From Defluviitaleaceae bacterium (GTDB taxonomy: Bacteria > Bacillota > Clostridia > Lachnospirales > WQUN01), in NCBI GenBank assembly GCA_009780585.1, contig WQZS01000011.1, forward strand, positions 1-64,000: DNA of 64,000 bases, written 5' to 3'. Made by a program: the position numbers and the translations under genes. Of the stretch, positions 9,111 to 17,557 are shown one piece after another (the stretch's first letter is position 1; each line of letters starts with the position of its first letter). The notes beneath the pieces were generated by a model, which was given only the letters and a program-made list of their open reading frames with translations, did not search any database and was not told where the DNA came from.

Positions 9111-9452
9111 ATGGCGGCACTTTCACCCAAGAAACCCTGTGCTTACCACGGTTGCCCGGCTACTATCGAAGTAGGTCGTTATTGTGACAAACACAAAACC
9201 ATAGCCAATCGTGAATATGACAAACAGCATCGCCGCAATCATAACAAACATTATGGTTGGGATTGGCGTAAACGTAGACAGCTTTACGTGGCGAAGCATC
9301 CCCTGTGCGAGAAGTGCCTTGAGGATGGTCGGTATGTTCCTGTTGACGAGGTTCACCATATACAACCTGTCGATGAAGGTGGCACACATGATGACGATAA
9401 TTTAATTTCCCTTTGCAAATCTTGCCATGCCAAGACGCGTCCTTCCCCATGA
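9111..9452 (+). CDS. Phage HNH endonuclease
   Basis: This 113-residue protein has N-terminal cysteines (CAYHGCP, CDKH) and a central CEKC pair. The C-terminal HNH core reads EVHHIQP...DDDNLISLCKSCH. HNH proteins beside terminase genes assist specific DNA cleavage during packaging in HK97-like phages and capsid-forming satellites. An excellent Shine-Dalgarno (AGGAGG) precedes ATG. Here it follows the large terminase; in many phages it precedes the small subunit. Confidence 0.9.
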   Translation: MAALSPKKPCAYHGCPATIEVGRYCDKHKTIANREYDKQHRRNHNKHYGWDWRKRRQLYVAKHPLCEKCLEDGRYVPVDEVHHIQPVDEGGTHDDDNLISLCKSCHAKTRPSP

Positions 9453-9536
9453 GTTTCACCCATGCATATCCGTTGATTTAATCAGCGTTTAGAGCGAACA
9501 TGGTGTCACCAAAAACAAAGAAGGGTTGGTGGCAGT

Positions 9537-10256
9537 ATGAAAATTGCATTTAATCAGCAGGGCAAAGCCCGGAAACAAATGATTACCATTATCGCGGAGG
9601 TGCTTGGGGAAAAGCACACCTACGCAGGGACACCGTCATACGAATATCGTGTGGCAAACTTTACGCTCGATAAAAACGGAACGCTTATTTTTGACAGCGC
9701 GACCGTTGAGGAAGAACAGCTTGCGCAGGTGCTGGATGCATTGAAAGCTGAGGGCTTTGTTGCAGAAGATGGCACGGAAAGCACCGAGGCAGAAAAGCCG
9801 GAATTTGAACGAATTTCCATCGCATACCCACGGGCAGGACTTTCCGAAGAAGCCATTGCCAACATCAACAAAATGGTGGAAGCCAAAGCACCGCTCATAA
9901 AAATGGCACTTGGGGTTGATGAACTCCCCATCGAGGTTAGGGATACGGACATAATTTTCCATTGGTTTAAGCCGGAAAATTCACGCGAAATAACAGATGC
10001 TTACGCACAATTCATAACGCAAATTGTAAAAACAGCCAGCGAGAAAAAGCGCGTCACAGCCGCTGTTAAGGATTTCCAAAACCCACGTTTCAGTTTTCGT
10101 GTTTGGCTAATTTCGCTGGGTATGGTGGGCTCGGAGTATTCCACCGCGAGGCGCATCCTCTGCAAATCCCTGCCCGGTAACGCCGCTTGGTCATCGGGTA
10201 TCGACCCAAGACGCAAAACAAAAGCCGAGCCACAGGAGGAGGCAACAGAGGAATAA
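9537..10256 (+). CDS. Conserved phage-associated protein of unknown function
   Basis: This 239-residue protein is soluble, with no membrane segment and an acidic C-terminal tail rich in Glu and Lys. The N-terminus (MKIAFNQQGKARKQM) resembles proteins often found between terminase and portal genes in Firmicutes prophages, frequently labelled virulence-related. I recognise the context but not a function. It sits 84 bases after the HNH gene and is followed by two hairpins. Confidence 0.6.
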   Translation: MKIAFNQQGKARKQMITIIAEVLGEKHTYAGTPSYEYRVANFTLDKNGTLIFDSATVEEEQLAQVLDALKAEGFVAEDGTESTEAEKPEFERISIAYPRAGLSEEAIANINKMVEAKAPLIKMALGVDELPIEVRDTDIIFHWFKPENSREITDAYAQFITQIVKTASEKKRVTAAVKDFQNPRFSFRVWLISLGMVGSEYSTARRILCKSLPGNAAWSSGIDPRRKTKAEPQEEATEE

Positions 10257-10257
10257 A

Positions 10258-10271
10258 ACACTGTGCTTAAA
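10258..10271 (+). repeat. 14-bp direct repeat copy 1 (after the hypothetical gene)
   Basis: ACACTGTGCTTAAA is found here within bases of a stop codon and again at 13455-13468 within bases of the capsid stop codon. The two copies bracket the portal-protease-capsid block. They may be a recombination or duplication scar, or a shared regulatory element. Confidence 0.5.
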
Positions 10272-10278
10272 TCATAAT

Positions 10279-10333
10279 CTTGTAAACTTCCACATATAAT
10301 TTTTACAAGCCAGAGCCACCGCGAGGTGGTTCT
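10279..10333 (+). other. Two consecutive hairpins before the portal gene
   Basis: CTTGTAAA (10279-10286) pairs perfectly with TTTACAAG (10302-10309). Directly after it, AGAGCCACC (10312-10320) pairs with GGTGGTTCT (10325-10333), with one G-T pair. Neither is followed by a long T run (only GTTTATATAT), so they are more likely RNA processing or attenuation structures than a full terminator between packaging and head genes. Confidence 0.45.
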
Positions 10334-10349
10334 GTTTATATATGTGGGG

Positions 10350-11606
10350 GTGATTATCTTCGCTGGCTTATTTTCACGCTTGTTCAAAAAAGGCAATTCG
10401 CCTCAAAATAGTTTGACAACAAGCCGTCCATTCTTTTTCGGGAGGGCTTCTTCTGATGTTGCGGTAAACGAACGCACCGCACTGGCTACTGCTGGAGTTT
10501 ATGCTTGTGTTCGTATTATATCAGAAGCAGTAGCACAGCTTCCACTGCACTTGTACAAATATAAAGGAAATGGTGCATTGGTGGAAACCGGGCATCCGCT
10601 GTATGACATATTACACACTGTGCCTAATCCGGAAATGACCAGCTTCATTTGGCGTGAAGTATTGATGTCACATATTTTACTTTGGGGAAATGGTTTTTGT
10701 CAGTTAATTCGTGACGGAACAGGCAGAATAAAGCACATTTATCCGCTGTTACCCAATAAAATGGACGTTTGGCGCGATGATGATGGTGAAATCTATTACA
10801 CATATTACCGCGATGCAGACGAAACGCGACCCCATGAGAAAAAAGGTGGAATTACCCTGCAGCGCGAAGATGTGTTGCATATCCCCGGACTCAGCTTTGA
10901 TGGTTTGGTGGGGTATTCGCCTGTTGCACTGGCAAAGAATGCAATCGGCATGGCAATCGCCGCAGAAGATTATGGTGCAAATTTCTTTGCAAATGGTGCG
11001 AACCCCGGTGGAGTGTTAGAGCATCCATCCACGCTAAACGACCCGACAAAAATTCGCACCACATGGGAAGCCATCTATCGCGGCAAAGGCGCACACCGCA
11101 TCGCTGTACTGGAAGATGGGCTTACATTCAAGCAAGTTGGCATCCCACCAGACCAAGCACAGTTTTTGGAGACACGGCGTTTTCAACTAAACGAGATTGC
11201 ACGTATTTTCAGAGTACCACCACACCTTATTGGTGACTTGGAAAAAGCGACATATAACAACATTGAGCATCAAGGAATCGAGTTCGTAATGCACACCGTA
11301 GAGCCGTGGGTAATACGATTAGAACAGGCAATGGATATGGCGTTATTAACACCAGCCGAGCGGAAACAATACATGATTAAGTTTAACCTTGATGGTCTGC
11401 TTCGAGGTGATTACAAAACCCGGATGGAGGGGTATTCCATCGGTCGGCAGGGTGGCTGGCTTAGTGCCAACGACATCCGAGCCTTAGAACGTATGACACC
11501 TATTTCCGCTGAGGAAGGTGGCGATAGATACATGGTAAACGGAAATATGGTGGATTTGAAACACGCAAGGCATTTTGCGAGAAAGGATGCTAATGTCGAT
11601 GAATAA
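10350..11606 (+). CDS. Phage portal protein, HK97 family
   Basis: The protein is about 418 residues and belongs to the HK97/phage SPP1-like portal superfamily. It forms the dodecameric ring at the capsid vertex through which DNA enters. Recognisable features are ATAGVYACVRIISEAVAQLP near residue 50, the GLSFDG loop and the RVPPHLIGDLEKATYNN segment, which is highly typical of Firmicutes portals. I prefer GTG 10350 because the product then starts MIIFAGLFSRLFKK, the usual portal N-terminus; GTG 10326 is in frame but lies in a hairpin. Its 3' end overlaps the protease gene by 14 bases. Confidence 0.92.
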   Translation: MIIFAGLFSRLFKKGNSPQNSLTTSRPFFFGRASSDVAVNERTALATAGVYACVRIISEAVAQLPLHLYKYKGNGALVETGHPLYDILHTVPNPEMTSFIWREVLMSHILLWGNGFCQLIRDGTGRIKHIYPLLPNKMDVWRDDDGEIYYTYYRDADETRPHEKKGGITLQREDVLHIPGLSFDGLVGYSPVALAKNAIGMAIAAEDYGANFFANGANPGGVLEHPSTLNDPTKIRTTWEAIYRGKGAHRIAVLEDGLTFKQVGIPPDQAQFLETRRFQLNEIARIFRVPPHLIGDLEKATYNNIEHQGIEFVMHTVEPWVIRLEQAMDMALLTPAERKQYMIKFNLDGLLRGDYKTRMEGYSIGRQGGWLSANDIRALERMTPISAEEGGDRYMVNGNMVDLKHARHFARKDANVDE

Positions 11607-12282
11607 GTTTTGGAATTTTGTCGCAAATGATGGCGAACGCATCCTCCGCTTGGATGGTGCTATTTCCGAGGTGTCTTGGTTTGGTGATGAATTAACGCCA
11701 GCCGCTTTTAAGCGTGAATTATATTCCGGCACGGGCGATGTTACTGTTTGGATAAATTCTCCCGGTGGTGATGTTTTTGCCGCTTCCCAAATTTACAACG
11801 CACTGCGCGAATATCCCGGCAAAGTGACAGTGAAAATTGATGGCATTGCCGCGAGTGCCGCATCCATTGTTGCGATGGCTGGCACAGAAGTTTTGATGTC
11901 CCCTGTATCATATATGATTATCCACAATCCGGCTACCATTGCCATCGGTGACAGCGCGGAAATGTTAAAGGCAAAAGCAACACTGGCTGAAATAAAAGAG
12001 GGCATCATTAATTCTTACGAACAAAAGGCTCGAATTCCGAGGGCTGAGATTAGCCGCTTGATGGATGAAGAATCCTGTTTCAATGCAAAAAAGGCTGTGG
12101 AATTGGGCTTCGCAGATGGCATTTTATACTCAGAGCAACAACAAACTGATAACTCACAGGCTGTATTATTTTCTCGCATGGCTGTTACAAATTCATTATT
12201 GAATAAAATTCCAAAGCCGCAAAACGGCATGGATAATTACTACAAACGCCTTGAAAGGCTAAAACATGGGAGGTCAATATGA
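11593..12282 (+). CDS. ClpP-like head maturation protease
   Basis: This 229-residue protein is a ClpP-family serine protease used by HK97-like phages to cleave the capsid scaffold domain. Motifs include the N-terminal substrate groove (SPGGDVFAA), the nucleophile region GIAASAASI and the catalytic His in MIIHNP. ATG 11593 is preferred because AAGG lies 6 bases upstream, inside the portal gene. The stop overlaps the capsid start (ATGA), so the two are probably translationally coupled. Confidence 0.9.
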   Translation: MSMNKFWNFVANDGERILRLDGAISEVSWFGDELTPAAFKRELYSGTGDVTVWINSPGGDVFAASQIYNALREYPGKVTVKIDGIAASAASIVAMAGTEVLMSPVSYMIIHNPATIAIGDSAEMLKAKATLAEIKEGIINSYEQKARIPRAEISRLMDEESCFNAKKAVELGFADGILYSEQQQTDNSQAVLFSRMAVTNSLLNKIPKPQNGMDNYYKRLERLKHGRSI

Positions 12283-13448
12283 CAATTGCAGAACTGCGTG
12301 AAAAGCGCACAAAACTTTGGAATCAAGCACAGGCTTTCTTGGATTCCCGGCGTGTGGATGGGATTTTATCAGCCGCTGATGGTGAGGTGTTTGATAAAAT
12401 GGAAACCGAGATTATGGACATTGGAAAGCAAATCGAGCGGCTCGAACGCCACCGGGATTTGGGTGACCAGATGAATATGCCTACATCCACACCGCTTCAC
12501 AGCAAACCCAGCGTATATAATCGCGCTAATCATAATAATGGCGAATACACAAAAGCCTTCTGGAATGCCCTGCGCGGCAGGGGTATCAGCAATGTTCTTT
12601 CTGTTGGCGAGGATACTTCCGGCGGATATTTAGTGCCGGAGGAATTTGCCAATGAATTAATTATCGCTCTGGAAGAACAAAACATTTTCCGTCAGATTGC
12701 AAGAATTGTACGCACATCCAGCGATAAATTAAAAGTGCCTGTTGCAACTGCTGTCGGCACAGCTTCGTGGATTGACGAGAATGAGGTCATTCCCGAAAGC
12801 GAATCCACCTTTAGCCAAATCACGCTGAATGCGTATAAATTGGGAACAATGATGCGTTCTTCCACTGAATTGGTGGAGGATTCTGCGTTTAATATCCAAT
12901 CCTACATCGCGCAGGAATTTGCTCGGCGTATCGGCTCACGGGAAGAGGAAGCCTTCTGCCTTGGGGATGGAACAGGGAAGCCCACAGGCATATTTGGCGG
13001 CACTGGAGGCGCACAAGAAGGCGCATCGGCAACCACGACCATAAACTTCGACAACATGATAGATTTATTCTACAGCCTCAAGCCTCCATATCGAAACAGG
13101 GCTGTCTTTCTCGTAAATGATAGCACAATGAAGGTTCTGCGTAAAATAAAATCAGGTGACGGACAGTATATATGGCAACCATCTGTTAAGGAAAAAACTC
13201 CCGACACAATTTTGGGCAGACCTGTGTATGTATCGCCATACGCGCCGGAAATGGCAGAAGATGCATACCCTGTAGCCTTTGGTGACTTTAACTATTATTG
13301 GATTGCCGACCGCAGGGACATTCGTTTTCGTGTGCTGAATGAATTGTATGCCGAACGTGACCAAATTGGTTTTTTTGCCACAGAGCGGATTGATGGAAAA
13401 CTTATTCTGCCGGAAGCCATAAAGCTGTTGAAGATGGCAGGGGCATAG
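12279..13448 (+). CDS. Major capsid protein, HK97 family
   Basis: This 389-residue HK97-fold capsid protein has an N-terminal charged, coiled-coil delta/scaffold region (about 1-75) that the upstream protease would remove. The conserved start of the mature shell is DTSGGYLVPEEF, followed by the SREEEAFCLGDGTGKPTGIF hallmark. It self-assembles into the icosahedral head. It is the last head gene in the window: no connector, tail or tape-measure gene follows. Confidence 0.93.
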   Translation: MTIAELREKRTKLWNQAQAFLDSRRVDGILSAADGEVFDKMETEIMDIGKQIERLERHRDLGDQMNMPTSTPLHSKPSVYNRANHNNGEYTKAFWNALRGRGISNVLSVGEDTSGGYLVPEEFANELIIALEEQNIFRQIARIVRTSSDKLKVPVATAVGTASWIDENEVIPESESTFSQITLNAYKLGTMMRSSTELVEDSAFNIQSYIAQEFARRIGSREEEAFCLGDGTGKPTGIFGGTGGAQEGASATTTINFDNMIDLFYSLKPPYRNRAVFLVNDSTMKVLRKIKSGDGQYIWQPSVKEKTPDTILGRPVYVSPYAPEMAEDAYPVAFGDFNYYWIADRRDIRFRVLNELYAERDQIGFFATERIDGKLILPEAIKLLKMAGA

Positions 13449-13454
13449 AATAAC

Positions 13455-13468
13455 ACACTGTGCTTAAA
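13455..13468 (+). repeat. 14-bp direct repeat copy 2 (after the capsid gene)
   Basis: This is the second exact copy of ACACTGTGCTTAAA; the first lies at 10258-10271. It starts 6 bases after the capsid stop codon. Confidence 0.5.
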
Positions 13469-13582
13469 ATGTTTTGAACTTTGCCTCGGCTTTTGCTGGG
13501 GCTTTTCCTTTATTGCGGACAAAATATATAGCCTTTCCGCACCGCATACATTAGTTGAAAGATGTATGCGAGGTGTTTTTCT

Positions 13583-13765
13583 TTGGACAAAATTGCAAAT
13601 GTTCAAAATGAAACAATCACACTTGATAAAGAAACCCCTGTGCCGACACACACAATGTACATAAAAAGCGGAAATACAACGGTAGAAGTGGTTGCACATT
13701 TCATCGGAGACAAAACGTATGAGGAAGTGGTGAAAGACACCCTTAAACGGAAGTTCGCAATATAA
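13583..13765 (+). CDS. Small TnpW-like protein upstream of the recombinase
   Basis: This is about 60 residues. The C-terminal part (YIKSGNTTVEVVAHF then a charged DTLKRKF tail) resembles TnpW-type small proteins encoded beside Tn4451-like recombinases; their function is unknown. TTG 13583 is chosen because AGGTG lies 7 bases upstream; ATG 13562 is in frame but lacks a site. It sits just before the inverted repeat and the recombinase gene. Confidence 0.5.
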   Translation: MDKIANVQNETITLDKETPVPTHTMYIKSGNTTVEVVAHFIGDKTYEEVVKDTLKRKFAI

Positions 13766-13770
13766 TCCAT

Positions 13771-13838
13771 CGGCAAAACCCTTGAATTTAGCGGCTTTTC
13801 ACGGTATAGTGGACAGTGCGATTCAAGGCGTTTTGCCG
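13771..13838. repeat. Long inverted repeat upstream of the serine recombinase
   Basis: Left arm CGGCAAAACCCTTGAAT (13771-13787) pairs with the complement of ATTCAAGGCGTTTTGCCG (13821-13838). The arms match except for one inserted base. The 33-base centre separates them, and the recombinase start is 20 bases away. It could be a recombinase binding or attachment site, or a transcript hairpin controlling recombinase expression. Confidence 0.6.
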
Positions 13839-13858
13839 CTTCCGAAAGGGGCAGAGAG

Positions 13859-15520
13859 ATGATTAAGCGGCAAAACATAGCGGCATTGTACCTACGCCTT
13901 AGTCGGGATGATGGGGGCGATGCCGAGTCAAACAGTATTCAAACTCAGCGCATGATGCTTCAAAAATACGCCAAAGACCACGGTTTTGTTGTATTTGACG
14001 AATATGTGGATGATGGTATAAGTGGTACAACTTTCCAACGACCGAATTTCCAACGGATGATTGCGGATATCGAGGCTGAAAAAGTATCCATTGTGGTTTG
14101 TAAAGACCTTTCGCGTCTTGGGCGAAATAACGCCATGATTGCGTTTTACACCGAGATTTTTTTCCCGGATAGGGATATAAGGCTGATTGCCATCGGTGAC
14201 GGAATTGATACAGCCCACGGTGACAACGAGATTTTACCTTTCAAATCTGTTATAAATGAGTATTATGCGCGTGATATCAGCAAAAAAATTAGGTCTGCGC
14301 GAAAGGCGAGAGCGCACAATGGTGAGTATTCAGCTTATGTCGCTCCCATAGGGTATCGCAAAGACCCGAAAGACAAACATCGCTTAATTGTCGATGAAGA
14401 AGGTGCGAAAATCGTCCGACACATTTTCAATTTAGCGGTACAGGGATATGGGCTTACAAAGATTGCCCGAACCCTAACTGAAGAAGGCATCCCAACAATC
14501 CGGCAGTTTTCTGAGCAAAATTACGAGGATTACCCGGAGGGAATGAAAGCAAAAACCAATATGTGGAGCATGGCATCGGTGCGCGTAGTGTTGCAAAACA
14601 AAACATATTTGGGATATGTGGTAAACGGGAAAACCACCACTAAATCATTCAAAAACAGCAAGTTGGTGAAAAAGCCCAAAGACCAATGGATTGAAATTCC
14701 CAATATGCACGAGCCGCTCATCAGCGAAGATACTTTCAATTTAGCGCAAAAATTAATCCATGTCAAAAGGCGCGAAACGAAAGAAAAGCACGAAAACATC
14801 TTCGCAGGGCTTGTAAAATGCGCTACCTGCAATACCAACCTTTCTCTCATGCATTCGCGCAGAGAAGGCACGGTGTACGAATCTTTAATATGTAACAAAT
14901 ATCGCTCATATTCCGCTGTTGGGGAAAATCGTTTATGCACCGCACACTATACCCCTGTGTCTTTGGTGAATGACTCCGTTTTGGCATATATCCGAGTATT
15001 TGCGGCAAAAGCCAAGGAGCATGAGCATGATTTAGAAACTTATGCGCGGCGTTTTGCAGGGAAAAATGATGACAAGGCACTCCAGCATTCTCAAGCCGAA
15101 ATAAACCGTATGAACAAGCGCATCCGCGAATTGGACACAATTGTGGAGCGGCTTTTTGAAGAATATGCGTTGGGGAACATTGGTGCAGACCGTTTCCAAA
15201 GTATGTCGGGAAAATATGAGCAGGAGCATTCCAACCTCAAAGAACGCCTCGATGCACTCAGCAAAAAGGTTGATGAACAAAAGGATGCCGTTGGGGATAC
15301 GATGCGCTTTTTGCAAGAAATACTGCCATATACCGAAGCCGAAACCCTTAACCGCGAAATGCTCCTAACTTTGGTAGACAGGATAGTAGCGCACGAAGGT
15401 AGCGGCTGGCGGCATAGGCGAACGCAGAAACTGGAGATTTATTTCCGATTTATCGGGGCAATTGACCCCGAATTGTTTTTTCGTAATAAGGGTTGCTATA
15501 ACATACGCCATCGCAAATAG
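13859..15520 (+). CDS. Large serine recombinase (TnpX-like integrase)
   Basis: This 553-residue protein has a resolvase catalytic domain (1-150) with nucleophile Ser15 in YLRLSRDD and the conserved CKDLSRLGRN arginine motif. A recombinase domain follows (about 165-300). A zinc ribbon (CATCNTNLSL, then a degenerate second half) and a long coiled coil (about 400-480) complete it. It integrates and excises the element without host factors. AAGGGG precedes the ATG. It is the rightmost intact gene of the mobile element and points outward, as integrases at element ends commonly do. Confidence 0.92.
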   Translation: MIKRQNIAALYLRLSRDDGGDAESNSIQTQRMMLQKYAKDHGFVVFDEYVDDGISGTTFQRPNFQRMIADIEAEKVSIVVCKDLSRLGRNNAMIAFYTEIFFPDRDIRLIAIGDGIDTAHGDNEILPFKSVINEYYARDISKKIRSARKARAHNGEYSAYVAPIGYRKDPKDKHRLIVDEEGAKIVRHIFNLAVQGYGLTKIARTLTEEGIPTIRQFSEQNYEDYPEGMKAKTNMWSMASVRVVLQNKTYLGYVVNGKTTTKSFKNSKLVKKPKDQWIEIPNMHEPLISEDTFNLAQKLIHVKRRETKEKHENIFAGLVKCATCNTNLSLMHSRREGTVYESLICNKYRSYSAVGENRLCTAHYTPVSLVNDSVLAYIRVFAAKAKEHEHDLETYARRFAGKNDDKALQHSQAEINRMNKRIRELDTIVERLFEEYALGNIGADRFQSMSGKYEQEHSNLKERLDALSKKVDEQKDAVGDTMRFLQEILPYTEAETLNREMLLTLVDRIVAHEGSGWRHRRTQKLEIYFRFIGAIDPELFFRNKGCYNIRHRK

Positions 15521-16136
15521 GAAAAACCCAATACCTTCATTTATTTGTTCCCGCTACAGAAGCACCAACGTACTAAATGAACGCAAATGCACAAGGCACA
15601 GCATACGTGCGGATGTCCTTGAACAAATCGTACTGTTAAAAATACAAGAGACTGTTGGCTTTGCCTTAACTGACGAAGATGGATTTTCCGAATGTGTTTA
15701 TAAAAATACAAACATTGATACCGAAAAAACGATAAAAACGAAAACCTCTGAACATGGCAGAGCGCAACGCCGAATTGCTGAACTTGATACAATTATTAAT
15801 CGCATTTACGAAGACCATGTTTTGGGGAAACTCACTGATGAAAGGTTCGCAAAAATGCTGTCCAGTTATGAAGCAGAGCAATCATAATTAAACGAAACAA
15901 TAAAAATGCTCCATGTCGAAATTGATGAACTAAAAAGTAAAACTGCCAATGTAAAAAGTTTTATAAAGTTGGTAAACCGATACGGTAAAATCAATGAACT
16001 CAACGAAGAAATAGCACGGACATTCATCGAAAAAATAGTAGTCCATGAGGCTGTGATGAAGGAAGGCAAAAAACGTATAAAAGAAAGCCAACAAGTGGAT
16101 TTATATTTATCATACATCGGAAATTTTCACATCTAA
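15510..16136 (+). pseudogene. 3' remnant of a second TnpX-like serine recombinase
   Basis: The frame begins abruptly inside the end of the intact recombinase gene and reads ICSRYRS...KCTRHSIRADVLEQIVL, typical of the zinc-ribbon and following helix of Tn4451-type recombinases. The coiled coil and C-terminal tail follow. An in-frame TAA at 15885-15887 breaks it, and the same frame continues to 16136 (INELNEEIARTFIEKIVVHE). The catalytic and DNA-binding halves are absent. It is a decayed fragment of an older or nested element, and its left end marks a junction at about 15500-15520. Confidence 0.8.
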
Positions 16137-16137
16137 T

Positions 16138-16166
16138 AACGGCGAATGCGAGTTGTGTTCGCCGTT
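16138..16166. terminator. Hairpin after the recombinase remnant
   Basis: AACGGCGAA (16138-16146) pairs with TTCGCCGTT (16158-16166), followed by AAATTT. It may end transcription from the element, or mark the element end. Confidence 0.5.
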
Positions 16167-16189
16167 AAATTTAGGAATTCGGAACGTCC

Positions 16190-16417
16190 TTAATTTGATA
16201 TAGCCGTATCCACATATGACTCCCTATCAAGTCCTGCTTGCGCCCAGTCAATTATTTTGAAATACAGGGCTTTGATTTCCTTGGACTTATTTTTATACTT
16301 CGTTGTTATTTGATAAATGTCGACGGTGCCTTCGTCCACAACAAACGCCATCACCGGGCGCATCTTGCCGCCGCTCCCCCAGGATAAGTGAATAATATAT
16401 ATCTCATAAGGTGACAT
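16190..16417 (-). pseudogene. PemK/MazF-like toxin, 3'-truncated
   Basis: The product (75 residues from ATG 16417) resembles the N-terminal two thirds of MazF-type mRNA interferases, with SWGSGGKMRPVMAFVVDE near the start and WAQAGLDRESYVDT near the end. Full-length relatives continue for roughly 30-40 residues after this motif; here the frame ends AISN within a few bases of the recombinase remnant. The ATG overlaps the antitoxin stop (TAATG). The toxin is probably inactive, cut by the neighbouring element. Confidence 0.65.
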
Positions 16418-16722
16418 TAGCCGTTTAACGCCCAATCGTAAATATCGGGGTGTTTTTCCTTGTCAACGATTACGCTGCCGTTTTCATCGGTTTGAAGCAT
16501 TACCCTTTTAGGATTGCGTTTTAGTGCTGCCGCTTTGATTTGTTCATCAACCGTAAGACTTGATTTAATTTGAAACGGTAACCGGCGTTCCTTAATAATC
16601 TGCCTGTAATACATATCGATTGCCGTTGTATGATCCAGTCCCATATTTTCCAAAAGCTGCGCGGCTTTTTCTTTTACGCTTTTGTCGATTTTCACATTTA
16701 ACGTTGATTTTGTTGCGGTCAT
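16417..16722 (-). CDS. RelB/DinJ-family antitoxin
   Basis: This 101-residue protein has an N-terminal ribbon-helix-helix (STLNVKIDKSVKEKAAQLLENMGLD) that binds DNA and represses its own operon. The C-terminal tail would clamp the toxin. ATG 16722 is chosen with GAAGTGA upstream. It pairs with a MazF-like toxin gene, not a RelE type, and that toxin is truncated. Confidence 0.8.
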   Translation of the reverse strand: MTATKSTLNVKIDKSVKEKAAQLLENMGLDHTTAIDMYYRQIIKERRLPFQIKSSLTVDEQIKAAALKRNPKRVMLQTDENGSVIVDKEKHPDIYDWALNG

Positions 16723-16786
16723 ATTTATCACTTCGCTATTATCATAACATTCCATATTTCCAACGGCTAGCTATTATAATAATTTA

Positions 16787-17461
16787 CTACAAAGGCAGCA
16801 TAACCTCCGTGGCGAACACGCCTTCTTCGGTTTGGCGGTTTACGAAGCCGCCGTATTTATCCGCCAAACGGTCAATCCGCATCAGCCCGAAGCCGTGCCC
16901 CGATTCTTCCTTCGTGGAAAGGAAGGACATGCCGTTGCGCTTCACCTCCCCCGCGCGGGCGTTGGACACGGATATATACAGTTGCCCCTTTAAAATATCT
17001 ATGTACACACGGATAAAACGCCGCGCGGGGTCGGTCAGCCTCATGCACGCTTCCACGGCGTTGTCCAGCAAGTTGCCGATGATGACGCAAAGGTCTATTT
17101 CAGCAACGTTCAACTTAGTGGGGACGATTGCCTTCGCGTTTACGTTTATCCCCTTGGCACGCGCCACGGAAACTTTGCTGTTTAAGATGGCATCTACCGC
17201 TACGTTGCCTGTTTTGATTATTACATCCACTTGCGCCAAGTCGTCTGCCAACGCCGTGAGGTACGCGTCGATGTCGCCGTATTGTTTCAAATGCAAATGC
17301 GCTTTCAATTTTTGCATATGGTTATGGTAATCGTGCCGCCAGCCGCGCATCTGATTGTAAATATGCTCCACTTCGGCGATGTGCGTCGCCATCAAGCCGT
17401 TTTGGAATTGCGCGATGCGCCTGTCGATTATCGGCGTAAGTAGCCAAGAGAGCAAACCCAT
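16787..17461 (-). CDS. Short AgrC-like sensor histidine kinase without membrane domain
   Basis: This 224-residue protein has a phospho-acceptor His43 in WRHDYHNHMQ, the signature of the HPK10/AgrC kinase group. The ATPase has an N box (IIGNLLDNAVEAC) and a G box (GHGFGLMRI). Relatives have 5-7 membrane helices before the His; here only about 40 residues precede it, so sensing must be cytosolic or through a partner. I chose the ATG at 17461. It probably phosphorylates the LytTR regulator 97 bases upstream. Confidence 0.85.
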   Translation of the reverse strand: MGLLSWLLTPIIDRRIAQFQNGLMATHIAEVEHIYNQMRGWRHDYHNHMQKLKAHLHLKQYGDIDAYLTALADDLAQVDVIIKTGNVAVDAILNSKVSVARAKGINVNAKAIVPTKLNVAEIDLCVIIGNLLDNAVEACMRLTDPARRFIRVYIDILKGQLYISVSNARAGEVKRNGMSFLSTKEESGHGFGLMRIDRLADKYGGFVNRQTEEGVFATEVMLPL

Positions 17462-17557
17462 GAAACACCTCGTTTGGAATCGGAGTATGTAATAAATACT
17501 TATTGTAGAATTCGGAGTGCAAGTTTGCAAGCGAAATCACATACGGGCTTTTTGTTT

